The notes beneath the pieces are model-generated. The model was not told the DNA's origin. It searched no databases and saw only the letters and a list, made by a program, of their open reading frames with translations. Positions 43,247 through 51,683 of a stretch of 64,000 nucleotides of DNA are shown piece by piece. Source of the DNA: CADEDH01 sp041394285. Its GTDB lineage: Bacteria > Actinomycetota > Acidimicrobiia > Acidimicrobiales > SZUA-35. Position numbers and translations under genes: made by a program. How positions within the stretch are numbered: position 1 is the stretch's first letter; every line of letters begins with the position of its first letter. The stretch spans positions 124,001-188,000 of the forward strand of contig JAWKIL010000005.1 of NCBI GenBank assembly GCA_041394285.1, in the 5' to 3' direction.

Positions 43247-45001
43247 CTACCGGCGTTCGTCGGGGTCGGCCAGCACGGGCCGCACCCGCCGCAGGTTGCC
43301 GACCACGCCCCGCACCGAGACCGTCGGCACGAGGTCGACGACGGTGCCGCCCCAGTGGTAGTCGACGTCGTCCTCCAGCTCGGCGTCGATCGCCGCCAGC
43401 AGTTCCCGGGTCGTCTCCGGCGTCTCCGGGGCCGCGGCCACCGGCTCGGTCCCGCCGCTGGCGTCGAGGGCCACCACGGCATAGCCGTCGCCGAGGGCTG
43501 GGTCGGTGCCGAGGGCTGGGTCGGTGCCGAGGGCCGGGTCGGTGCCGAGGGCCGGGTCGGTGCCGAGGGCCGGGTCGTCGTCATCGACGGGCGCGGGAGC
43601 ACCGGGCCAGGGCCGGGTCTCGGCTGCCACCGGCGCCGGCGCCGGCGCCGGCTCCGCCTCCTCCTCGACCCCGGGCGCGGGCGAGCCGGCATCGGCGGCG
43701 TCGTCGCTGCCCACCGCCTCCCATTCGGCCAACCACTTGTCGGCCTTGGCCGCCTCGGCCTCCCGGGCGGCGGCCACCAGCGCCGGGTGGGGCCGCCAGC
43801 TGAACCGGTCGGGCATCCCCGGCTCGTCGCTCCGGTCGGCGCTGAGGAACAGCGCCGCCGCCCCGGCCACGATGGCCAGGGTGGCGGCCGAGGCCAGCAC
43901 CCACATCCAACGGGCCCCCACGGCGTGGTAGAGCACGGCCGCCGGTACGGCCATGCACCCGGCGGCCAGCACCTCGGTCGCCCCCATCAGCCCCAGCGCC
44001 CCGGCCTGGCGGTCCTCGGGCACCGAGCGGGCCACGGTCACCTGCACGGCGGTGAAGCCGAAGGCGTCACCCACCCCGGCCAGGCCCATCAGGAGCGCCG
44101 GCAGGACGTAGCCGGGCAGGAACCCGTACAGCGAGGCCGATGTGGCCACCGCCGCGATCCCCATGGTGGCCACCCGGCTCGGACCCACCCGGTCGGCCAC
44201 CCGCCCGGCCCGGGGGCCGAGCAGCACGATGGGGACGGCGAAGGTGGAGAACACGAGCCCGGTGGTGAGGGCCGTGGCCCCCCGGTCGGCGTACATGACC
44301 GGGATGACGGCCTCGAAGGCCCCCACGAAACCGAAGTACCCGGCCACCAGCACCAGCGCCCCCTGGAGCCGGCGGATGCGGAGCAGGTCGAGCGGGAGCC
44401 GCCGGCCCGACATGTCGAGCTGGCCGTTGTCGGCCGGCAGGCGGGCGGCGAACGGGAGGAACAGGGCGTACACGACGGCCAAGGCGATGAACGGGGCCCG
44501 GATGCCGCCCACCTGGGCGATCACACCGGAGGCGATCGGGCCCAGCAGGAACCCGCTGATCTCGCCCATCACGAGGCGACCCAGGTTCTCACCCACCCGC
44601 TCGGGGTCGGCCACGGCGGCGGCCCGCCGCACGCCGGGGATCACCATGCCCCCGGCGAACCCGAACACGGCCCGGGCCCCGATCCACGTGACCACGTGGT
44701 CGGCGGTCGACATCACCACCAGCGCCCCCAGAGCCAGCACCACGCCGGTGACCACCATGCGCCGGGCATGCCCCCGGTCGGCCAGCGAAGCCAGCGTCAC
44801 CTGGGCCACGAACCCGGCCAGGAAGCCGGCGGCCACCATCATCCCGATCCCGGTGGGGGAGAACCCGAGCTCGGTCCGCAGCTCACCCAGCACGGCCACG
44901 ATGCCACCGACACCGGCCGCCGTCACCGCCATCACCGCCTGGAAGGGCAGCAGGTCGCGACTCTTGCGGGCTCGTGCTGCCCCGGCACGGGTGGTGTCCA
45001 C
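43247..45001 (-). CDS. MFS transporter with long repeat-bearing C-terminal tail
   Basis: 584 residues from GTG 45001. The first ~400 residues are a 12-helix major facilitator domain, with the inter-helix motif ASLADRGHARRMVVTG after helix 2. The remaining ~185 residues are soluble and unusual: Pro/Ala/Glu-rich, then five copies of the hexapeptide DPALGT encoded by an 18-base minisatellite, then a short folded-looking end (DYHWGGTVVDLVPTVSVRGVVGNLRRVRPVL). The divergent cysteine-dioxygenase gene starts only 17 bases away, so the promoters overlap. Confidence 0.88.
   Translation of the reverse strand: MDTTRAGAARARKSRDLLPFQAVMAVTAAGVGGIVAVLGELRTELGFSPTGIGMMVAAGFLAGFVAQVTLASLADRGHARRMVVTGVVLALGALVVMSTADHVVTWIGARAVFGFAGGMVIPGVRRAAAVADPERVGENLGRLVMGEISGFLLGPIASGVIAQVGGIRAPFIALAVVYALFLPFAARLPADNGQLDMSGRRLPLDLLRIRRLQGALVLVAGYFGFVGAFEAVIPVMYADRGATALTTGLVFSTFAVPIVLLGPRAGRVADRVGPSRVATMGIAAVATSASLYGFLPGYVLPALLMGLAGVGDAFGFTAVQVTVARSVPEDRQAGALGLMGATEVLAAGCMAVPAAVLYHAVGARWMWVLASAATLAIVAGAAALFLSADRSDEPGMPDRFSWRPHPALVAAAREAEAAKADKWLAEWEAVGSDDAADAGSPAPGVEEEAEPAPAPAPVAAETRPWPGAPAPVDDDDPALGTDPALGTDPALGTDPALGTDPALGDGYAVVALDASGGTEPVAAAPETPETTRELLAAIDAELEDDVDYHWGGTVVDLVPTVSVRGVVGNLRRVRPVLADPDERR
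43491..43577. repeat. 18-base tandem repeat (about 4.8 copies) inside the MFS gene
   Basis: The unit ccgagggctgggtcggtg repeats at 43491, 43509, 43527, 43545 and (partial) 43563. The first two copies have T at one position where the others have C. It encodes the DPALGT hexapeptide in the cytosolic tail. Copy number may vary between strains. Confidence 0.92.
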
Positions 45002-45018
45002 GGATCTAAGCTTGGCCC

Positions 45019-45645
45019 ATGAACGAGATCGATACCTCTCGCGCCGCCCAGCCCCTCCCCGGCATGGCTGCCGCGGTGGACCAAGCGATGGCCGACATCC
45101 GAGCCATCGAGGCCGCCAACACGGTCGCCGGGACCATCACCCGGGCCGGCGTGGAGGCCATCCGGGACCGCCTGATCGAGCTCACCTCGCACCGCGAGCT
45201 GTTCTCCCTCGACGCCTTCCCCCCGCCCGGTGAGGGCGACAAGCTCAACAGCTGCCTGTACCGCCTGGCCCAGGACGACGACGACCGCTTCGTGCTGTAC
45301 GCCAACTCGTCACGAGGTGGGGTGGCCACCCCGGCCCACAACCACACCACCTGGGCCGTGGTGGTGGGGTTCGACGGCCAGGAGCTGAACCGCTTCTACC
45401 GCCGGGCCGACAGCGGGGTGGAGCAGGTGGACCAGCACATGGTGGAGGCCGGCACCGGCGTGGCCATGCTCCCCGACGACCTCCATTCGATCCACATCGA
45501 CGGGCCGGCCCTGAACTTCCACTGCTACGGCCTGGCCCTCGAGCGGCTCGACTCGAGGGAGTACTACGACGCCCGCAACGGCGTGTGGAAGGTGTTCCCC
45601 GCCCACACCGACATCCGCGAAGCCCGGTTCGACCGGGTCTGCTGA
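45019..45645 (+). CDS. Cysteine-dioxygenase-type cupin (thiol dioxygenase)
   Basis: 208 residues. The iron-binding histidines of the cupin barrel are His107 and His109 (PAHNHTTWAVVVG) and a third in LHSIHIDG (His156 or His159), in the order used by cysteine dioxygenase and 3-mercaptopropionate dioxygenase. The enzymes add O2 to a thiol to give a sulfinic acid. An internal DGPALNFHCYGLALERLD segment fits the family end. The gene is followed after 32 bases by a multi-rhodanese gene, linking it with sulfane sulfur handling. Confidence 0.85.
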   Translation: MNEIDTSRAAQPLPGMAAAVDQAMADIRAIEAANTVAGTITRAGVEAIRDRLIELTSHRELFSLDAFPPPGEGDKLNSCLYRLAQDDDDRFVLYANSSRGGVATPAHNHTTWAVVVGFDGQELNRFYRRADSGVEQVDQHMVEAGTGVAMLPDDLHSIHIDGPALNFHCYGLALERLDSREYYDARNGVWKVFPAHTDIREARFDRVC

Positions 45646-45677
45646 GCGACCACCACACCACAGACCGGAGCACCACG

Positions 45678-47375
45678 ATGAGCACCGATGACACCAGCGC
45701 CGTGCGGCGCGTCTCCGTCGCCACCCTCCGGGACTGGCTGGCCGACGGGGGCGAGCTGGCCCTGCTCGACGCCCGGGAGCAGGGCGTGTACCACCGCTCG
45801 CACCTGTTCCATGCCGCCTCGGTGCCATTGTCGCAGCTCGAGCTGGTGCTGGAGGACCTCGTGCCCCGGCGGGACACCCGGGTGGTGTGGTGTGACGACG
45901 GCGCCCCGACCGGTGGGGCCCGCGGCGCCGGCGGGCCGTCGCTGGCCGAGCTGGCCGCGGTGCGGGCCGCCGAGTGGGGTTGGACGGCCTGTTCGGTCCT
46001 CGATGGCGGCACCCGGGCCTGGGCCGAGGCCGGAGGCGAGCTGTACTCCGGGGTGAACGTGCCGTCGAAGGCGTTCGGGGAGCTGGTGGAGCACCGCTTC
46101 GGCACGCCCCACGTGAGCGCCGCCGACCTGAAGGCCCGCCTCGATGCCGGCGAGAACGTGGTGGTGCTCGACTCCCGGCCGATGGACGAGTACCGCCGCA
46201 TGAGCATCCCGGGGGCCACCGACTGCCCCGGGGCCGAGCTCGTGCACCGGGTGAAGGAGGTCGTCAGCGACCCGTCCACCTTGGTGGTGGTGAACTGCGC
46301 CGGGCGCACCCGCAGCATCATCGGCGCCCAGAGCCTCATCAACGCCGGTCTCGAGAACCACGTGGTGGCCCTGGAGAACGGCACGATGGGCTGGTCGCTG
46401 GCCGGCTACGAGCCCGACCACGGTCACGAGAACCACGCCCCCGACCCCGGACCGGCCGCCAACCGGTGGGCCCGGGCGGCGGCGGCCGCTGTGGGCCACC
46501 GGTTCCGGGTGGCCGGGATCACGGCCGCCGAGCTGGGCGCCTGGCAGGCCGACGCCGCCCGCACCACCTACGTGTTCGATGTCCGCACCGAGACCGAGTT
46601 CGAGGCCGGGCATCTGCCCGGGTCGGTCCACGCCGCCGGGGGCCAGCTGGTGCAGGCCACCGACGAGTACGCCGCCACCCGCAACGCCCGCATCGTGCTG
46701 GTGGACGACGACGGGGTGCGGGCCACGATGACGGCGTCGTGGCTGCGCCAGCTCGGTTGGGCCGAGGCCGTGGTGCTCGGCGGGCTGCCGGCCGAGGGCG
46801 ACGATCCCGGCCCGGCCCGGGTGGCGGCGGCCGCCGCCGTGCTGGGCCACACCCTGGTGAAGGGCGCCCGGGCCCGCTCCGAGCTGGCCCGGGTCCACAC
46901 CGCCACCGTGCGACCCCCGGAGCTGGCCCGGTGGCTGGCCGAGGACAGCGAAGGGCTGGTGGTGATCGACGTCGGCACCAGCGTGAAGTACCGCAACCGG
47001 GGCCACATCCCCGGGGCCTGGTGGGCGGTGCGCAGCCGTATGGACGAGGCCCGGGCCGTGATCGGCCCGGCCGAGCGGGTGGTGCTCACGTCCACCGACG
47101 GGGCCCTGGCCCGCCTGGCGGTGGCCGACGCCCAGGTCCAGTGGCCCGACGCCCAGGTGTACGCCCTGGCCGCCGGGAACAAGGGGTGGCGCCACGCCGA
47201 CATGGAGATGGAGCCCGGGTTCACCCGCCCCACCACCGAGCCCGACGACGTCTGGTACAAGCCCTACGACCATCCCGACGCCGTGCGCCAGCACATGGAG
47301 GACTACCTCACGTGGGAGGTCGCCCTGGTGGAGCAGCTGGAGCGCGACCCCACCGTCACCTTTCCCAGCTTCTAG
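45678..47375 (+). CDS. Protein with four rhodanese-like domains
   Basis: 565 residues. Repeats start near residues 10, 140, 268 and 400 and each has the sandwich with DARE/DSRP/DVRT/DVGT at the first turn. Active-site cysteines are visible only in domain 1 (VVWCDDG, Cys72) and domain 2 (VVNCAGRTRS, Cys207). Domains 3 and 4 have Asp (VLVDDDG) and Ser/Thr (VLTSTDG) there and are probably inactive. Tandem rhodaneses transfer sulfane sulfur to thiols or cyanide. Its operon partner is the thiol dioxygenase, which suggests thiol/thiosulfate turnover. Confidence 0.9.
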   Translation: MSTDDTSAVRRVSVATLRDWLADGGELALLDAREQGVYHRSHLFHAASVPLSQLELVLEDLVPRRDTRVVWCDDGAPTGGARGAGGPSLAELAAVRAAEWGWTACSVLDGGTRAWAEAGGELYSGVNVPSKAFGELVEHRFGTPHVSAADLKARLDAGENVVVLDSRPMDEYRRMSIPGATDCPGAELVHRVKEVVSDPSTLVVVNCAGRTRSIIGAQSLINAGLENHVVALENGTMGWSLAGYEPDHGHENHAPDPGPAANRWARAAAAAVGHRFRVAGITAAELGAWQADAARTTYVFDVRTETEFEAGHLPGSVHAAGGQLVQATDEYAATRNARIVLVDDDGVRATMTASWLRQLGWAEAVVLGGLPAEGDDPGPARVAAAAAVLGHTLVKGARARSELARVHTATVRPPELARWLAEDSEGLVVIDVGTSVKYRNRGHIPGAWWAVRSRMDEARAVIGPAERVVLTSTDGALARLAVADAQVQWPDAQVYALAAGNKGWRHADMEMEPGFTRPTTEPDDVWYKPYDHPDAVRQHMEDYLTWEVALVEQLERDPTVTFPSF

Positions 47376-47406
47376 CCCCTCCTGCTGGCCCCTCCTGCTG
47401 GGAGGA

Positions 47407-48879
47407 TCAGGCGGCTGCGGCGGCGGCCCGGGCCCGGGTGGTGGCCGACACCCGGGGGTAGACGAACGCCAGCACCACCCAGCACAGGGCCACCGACACG
47501 GCGAACACGGCGAACACCCGGTTGTAGTGGGCGGCCGGGTGGGTCGGGGTGCCCTTGCCGATCATGGTGACGGCCACCGCGATCCCCAGCGCCCCGGCGA
47601 TGTTGCGCACGGTGTTGAACGAGGCGTTCACCTCGCCGTAGAGGTCGGCGCTGACCCGCTGGAGCACGCCGGCGTTGAGCGGCGGCTGGGTGAGCGACCA
47701 GCCCATGCCGAACAGGCCCATGGCCGGTGAGATCCACAGGTAGTGGGGTTCGTCCCGCAGGAACACCAGCGGCCAGGCCGAGGCGATGGTGGCGATGAAC
47801 GCCCCCACCCGCACCAGGCGCTCGTGGCCGAACCGCTCGGCGAGGCGGCCGCCCATGGCGGTCACGATGCCGCTCAGGATCGGGCCGGGCAGCAGGGCCA
47901 GGCCGGTCTCCAGCTTGGAGAACTCCCAGATCCGCCCGAAGTAGAGGGGCCACACCAGCCAGGTGGCCAGGCCGGCGAAGTTCAACAGCATGTTGGCCAC
48001 GTTGGCCACCGCCACCGGGGGCAGGGTGAACACCTCGAGGTTGAGCAGCGGTGCCGGGTGGCGGCGGCACCGGAACACCAGCAGCGGGAGCAGGATGACG
48101 CCGGCCACGAACGAGCCGATGATGATGGGGCTGGCCCAACCTTCCTGGGATCCGAAGCTGGCCCCGAACACCACGCTGGCCACGGCCGCCGTGCCGATGA
48201 GCACACCCAGCACGTCGAGGCTGCCGCTGCGGTTCGAGGCCTGCGACTCGGCCAGCGACCCGAAGCTGGCCCCCAGCGCGATCAGGGCGATGGGGGCGCT
48301 GATCAGGAACAGGATGCGCCAGCTGGCCACCGACAGCAGCAGGGCCGACAGGCCGGGGGCGAGGGCCGAGGCCAGGGGGCCGGTGGCGCTCCACAGGGCG
48401 ATGGCGCTGGGGTGGCGCTCCTTGGGGAACTCGGGCAGCACCACCGCCAGCGAGCTGGGCAGGATCATGGCCCCGCCGGCCGAGGTGATCAGCCGGGCCA
48501 GGATCAGCACGTAGACGCTGGGGGCGATGGCCGACAGGGCCGAGCCGATGGCGAAGGTGACGAGCCCGGCCCGGAAGATGCGGCGCCGCCCGATCCGGTC
48601 GGTCACCCGGCCCGCCACCAGCAGCAGGCTGGCCATGCCGATGAAGAAGATCGACGCCACCCAGCTGAGGGCGCCGGCGCTGGCGTTGGAGAAGTCGGCC
48701 GAGATGTCGCCGAAGGCGAGGTTGGTCGCCGTGGTGTTGAACGACATCAGGGAGTAGCCGAGGCTGCCCACAGCCAGCGCCCGCCAGGCCCGGCCCGAGA
48801 CGGTGACGCTGTTGACCGTGGCAGTGGCGGAGGACGACGAGGCGCGATCGGTGACTGCCATAGCGTTGAAGGTTCCCAC
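47407..48879 (-). CDS. MFS transporter, DHA2 (14-helix) drug-exporter-like
   Basis: 490 residues. About 14 hydrophobic helices run from GSLGYSLMSFNTTATNLAF onward. The motif GRVTDRIGRRRIFRAGLVTFAIGS lies after helix 2. The first ~30 residues are hydrophilic (TDRASSSSATATVNS). I use the ATG at 48879; the ATG at 48858 (MAVTDRA) is an alternative. The DHA2 subfamily mainly exports drugs or lipids; substrate unknown. It is convergent with the rhodanese gene. Confidence 0.88.
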   Translation of the reverse strand: MGTFNAMAVTDRASSSSATATVNSVTVSGRAWRALAVGSLGYSLMSFNTTATNLAFGDISADFSNASAGALSWVASIFFIGMASLLLVAGRVTDRIGRRRIFRAGLVTFAIGSALSAIAPSVYVLILARLITSAGGAMILPSSLAVVLPEFPKERHPSAIALWSATGPLASALAPGLSALLLSVASWRILFLISAPIALIALGASFGSLAESQASNRSGSLDVLGVLIGTAAVASVVFGASFGSQEGWASPIIIGSFVAGVILLPLLVFRCRRHPAPLLNLEVFTLPPVAVANVANMLLNFAGLATWLVWPLYFGRIWEFSKLETGLALLPGPILSGIVTAMGGRLAERFGHERLVRVGAFIATIASAWPLVFLRDEPHYLWISPAMGLFGMGWSLTQPPLNAGVLQRVSADLYGEVNASFNTVRNIAGALGIAVAVTMIGKGTPTHPAAHYNRVFAVFAVSVALCWVVLAFVYPRVSATTRARAAAAAA

Positions 48880-48924
48880 ACCGCTCCGTTCACCGGCCAG
48901 AAGGGAACGGCCTGGTGGCGAAGG

Positions 48925-49680
48925 TCACACGTCGCCGGTGGCCGTGGCGCGCCGGGCGCCGGCGAGCAGGCGGCGCAGGGTGATGGCGTCGTGGGGGGCG
49001 TGGGCGTCCTGGTCGTTGTTGAAGTAGGCGAAGACGTCGTGGCCCTGGTCGAGCCACTCCCGGAGCGGCCCGGCGGTGGCGGCCAGCCGCCGGGGCCCGT
49101 AGCGCCCCTGGTAGGGGGCATCGACCGCCGCCGGGCCGTGGAACCGGCAGTAGACCCAGGGCGCCGTGCGCTCCCACGGCAGCCCGGGCAGCAGGTCGTG
49201 CAGGACCAGGGCGGCGTCGTGGTCGGCCAGGGTGTCGTAGACCTCGGCCCGCAGCCAGTCGGGGTGGCGCAGCTCCACCGCCCACCGCAGCTCCGGGCCC
49301 AGCTCGGTGGCGATAGCCAGGAACTCCCGCAGGCGGCCCACGTCGGCCCGCCACCGGCCCGGCAGCTGCACCAGGCTGGGGCCGAGCGCCGGGCCCAGGC
49401 GTCGTACCCGGTCGAGGTGGTTTGGGAGCCAGCCGCCGGCGTCGCGCAGCTTCATCCGGTGGGAACCGAACGACCCCAGCTTCACCGCGTACCGGAACCC
49501 GGCGGGGGCGTCGGCCGCCCACCGTTCCACCGCGGCGGGCGTGGGCAGTCGGTAGAAGGTTGTGTTCAGCTCGACCGTGTCGAACCGGTCGGCGTACCAG
49601 GCGAACCGTTGCCGGGCCGGAAGGTCGGGCGGATAGAACGGCCCGACCCAGGGCCGGTACTGCCAGCCGGAGCAGCCGAC
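48925..49680 (-). CDS. DUF72 family protein (start codon unclear)
   Basis: About 252 residues. The opening VGCSGWQYRPWVGPFYP, then FDTVELNTTFYRLP, the ELRHPDWLRAEVYDTL strand, YCRFHGP and DVFAYFNNDQDAHAP all fit DUF72 (TIM-barrel-like, function unknown). The codon before VGCSGW is not ATG, GTG or TTG, and no in-frame start occurs nearby. The first in-frame start is GTG at 49857, which would add 60 low-complexity residues overlapping the DsbA-like gene. The left coordinate is therefore the conserved beginning, not a proven start. Confidence 0.75.
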   Translation of the reverse strand, partial: VGCSGWQYRPWVGPFYPPDLPARQRFAWYADRFDTVELNTTFYRLPTPAAVERWAADAPAGFRYAVKLGSFGSHRMKLRDAGGWLPNHLDRVRRLGPALGPSLVQLPGRWRADVGRLREFLAIATELGPELRWAVELRHPDWLRAEVYDTLADHDAALVLHDLLPGLPWERTAPWVYCRFHGPAAVDAPYQGRYGPRRLAATAGPLREWLDQGHDVFAYFNNDQDAHAPHDAITLRRLLAGARRATATGDV

Positions 49681-49711
49681 CCTGGCCTCGCCCCGCCGAC
49701 CCTCCCCGGGA

Positions 49712-50344
49712 TCAGCCGAAGCAGATCTCCGTGAGCTGGGCGAAGGCGTCCTCGTCGAAGTGGACGGCGAGGTGGCCGCCCTCCTTGTGGATGTCGAGCG
49801 TGGGGCAGAAGACGGCCCCGCCGTCGGGGGTGAAGAAGTGGGGCGATCCGACAACACCCCGTTGCCTACCCTCGTCCCAGTCCTTGGTCACCGAATCGTC
49901 GTCGGATATGTCGGGGATCGGCAGGTCGAGCTCGTCGATCAGCTGGTCGATGACCTCCGGCTTGGACACGTCGACCCCTTCGTCGAACGTGAGCTGGCGC
50001 AGCCGCAGCGCCGTCGCCTCGCCCGCCTCCAGGCTCCGGCGGTAGGCGGCGTGGGTGAGGGCCAGGGCCGGGAGCGACGAGCTCGGGAAGTGGGCCGGGT
50101 CGAACCGGCCGAACAGGTTCGGCGCCACCTGGGCCTGGAGGTCCTCTGCCTTGCCCGCCACGGCCTGGGGGTCCATCGGGGCGCCGTTGATCAGCTCCAG
50201 CGGCCAGGCCCGCACCCTGAGCCGCACGTCGGTGCGGCCCAGCTCGTCGCGGCGATCGACCCAGCGCCGGAGGCCGACGTGGGCGAACGGGCACACCACG
50301 TCGGCGAACACCTCGATGACGGTCAGGCCGGAGGCATCGTTCAT
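49712..50344 (-). CDS. DsbA-family thioredoxin-fold protein
   Basis: 210 residues from ATG (MNDASGLTVIEVFADVVCPFAHVGLRR). The active-site region reads CPFA rather than CxxC, so one Cys only, as in FrnE/2-hydroxychromene-2-carboxylate isomerase-like members. The helical insert has a VGSPHFF cis-Pro-like loop. Such proteins may be oxidoreductases or isomerases using glutathione-like thiols; the exact reaction is open. It overlaps no gene but is only 31 bases before the DUF72 conserved start. Confidence 0.8.
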   Translation of the reverse strand: MNDASGLTVIEVFADVVCPFAHVGLRRWVDRRDELGRTDVRLRVRAWPLELINGAPMDPQAVAGKAEDLQAQVAPNLFGRFDPAHFPSSSLPALALTHAAYRRSLEAGEATALRLRQLTFDEGVDVSKPEVIDQLIDELDLPIPDISDDDSVTKDWDEGRQRGVVGSPHFFTPDGGAVFCPTLDIHKEGGHLAVHFDEDAFAQLTEICFG

Positions 50345-50463
50345 CCCCCCACTGTGCCCCGTTCCGGCTCGAACCCACCCGGGTCGGAGGTCCCTTCGGT
50401 AGGCCGCAACAAACCGCAACCCATCCGGGGGGGTGTAGGGCTCGGCGGCTGCGGCCGGCCGGG

Positions 50464-50504
50464 GGAGTTTCCGCGAAGCGAAACTCCAGGTGCCCGCAGG
50501 GCAC
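50464..50504 (-). terminator. Two-hairpin element downstream of the beta-lactamase-like gene
   Basis: On the plus strand ggagttt (50464-50470) pairs with aaactcc (50481-50487), and gtgccc (50490-50495) pairs with gggcac (50499-50504). Together they form two hairpins separated by two bases, directly after the stop of the gene read on the minus strand. The flanks match the element after tRNA-His at 61298-61346 on the opposite strand, including the CACCTGGAGTTT junction. Terminator or processing function is likely. Confidence 0.6.
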
Positions 50505-50506
50505 AC

Positions 50507-51640
50507 CTAGTCGGCCAGGCAGGTGGCGGCGATGCTGGAGATCGACGTGCCCCGGCGGGGCTCGCGGATCTCGTGGCGGTCGTAGCCGTTGGTGACGTAG
50601 CCCAGCGACAGCCCGGTGGCCGGGTCGGCCCAGGCCAGCTGGCCCCCGGCGCCGTTGTGGCCGAACGCCTGGGGCGACACCGTGCGGCCCAGACCCCGGA
50701 TGTTGGCCTTGCCGTCGTCGCCGGCCAGGATCACGCCCAAGCCCCGGTTGGCCGGGACCCCCATCGGGTCGGGCAGGTTGTTGCGCACGGTGCCGGTGGC
50801 GTCGGTCAGGATGGCCTCGTCCCAGATGCCGTGGCTGTTGTGCAGCAGCTCCTGGTAGAACAGCGCCAGGTCCCGGGCCCGACCGAAGCCGCCGCCGCCG
50901 GGCACGCCCACCTCCCGCACCACCGGGTCGTTGAACCGCATCACAAGCTCGTCGGTGACCTCGGTGGCCGGCAGCTCCCGCACCCCGAACGCCGCCTCCA
51001 GCTCGTCGGGGGTGGCCGGCTCGCCCACCAGGCGGAGGTCGGCGATGTTGTCCTGGTCGTCGGGGGCGAGGCCCACGATCCGGGGCAGGCCGGCCGGGCC
51101 GGTCACCCGGCGCTCCACCTCGTCGCGGTAGTCGTTGCCGGTGACGGTGTCGATGATCTCGGCCAGCACCCAGTGGGCCGCTGTGGGGTGATACTCGTAG
51201 CGGGTGCCGGGCTCCCAGTTCAGCCGCCACCCGGCCATGCGGGCCTTGCGCTTGGCCCGGTCTTCCCAGGTGCCGGGGCCCATCGGGGCGCTGGGGAAGC
51301 CCGAGGTGTGCAGCATCACCTGCTCCACGGTGATGTCGCCCTTGCCCTCACCCCCGAACTCGGGGAAGTAGGTGGTCACCTTCTCCTTCGGATCCACCTT
51401 GCCCTCGGCCATCAGGGTCCACACGGTGGAGGCCACGAACGGCTTGGTAGCCGAGAACAGGCAGTAGCGGGTGTTGAGGTCGGCGTCACCGAAGCATTCC
51501 TCGGCCACGATCTCGCCGTTGTAGGCCAGCGCCACCTGGGCCGACGGCAACAGTCCCTCGTCGACCTCGCGCCGGGCCCGGTCGAGCAGGGCCCGCACCT
51601 TGGCGGGGTCGATGGGGCGGGTGTAACTACGAGCGGTCAT
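50507..51640 (-). CDS. Beta-lactamase-family serine hydrolase
   Basis: 377 residues. The nucleophile motif is SATKPFVAST (SxxK), the second motif is the Tyr of TRYEYHPTAAHWVL, and the third is GHNGAGGQLAW (HxG type). The usual length and motifs match class C-like esterases/peptidases (PF00144). No signal peptide is visible, so it is probably cytoplasmic. The substrate could be an ester, a D-amino-acid amide or a lactam; none can be chosen. A two-hairpin element follows the stop. Confidence 0.9.
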   Translation of the reverse strand: MTARSYTRPIDPAKVRALLDRARREVDEGLLPSAQVALAYNGEIVAEECFGDADLNTRYCLFSATKPFVASTVWTLMAEGKVDPKEKVTTYFPEFGGEGKGDITVEQVMLHTSGFPSAPMGPGTWEDRAKRKARMAGWRLNWEPGTRYEYHPTAAHWVLAEIIDTVTGNDYRDEVERRVTGPAGLPRIVGLAPDDQDNIADLRLVGEPATPDELEAAFGVRELPATEVTDELVMRFNDPVVREVGVPGGGGFGRARDLALFYQELLHNSHGIWDEAILTDATGTVRNNLPDPMGVPANRGLGVILAGDDGKANIRGLGRTVSPQAFGHNGAGGQLAWADPATGLSLGYVTNGYDRHEIREPRRGTSISSIAATCLAD

Positions 51641-51683
51641 GCCCGAGACTACGTCCGGGAGCGGACGGTCATCCAGAAGGCCC

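Noticed and set aside
42442..43692. Plus- and minus-strand frames with long RRRRR/PSAPT runs near the MFS tail
   Set aside because: They are shadows of the tandem repeat in the MFS gene and have no folded-domain features.
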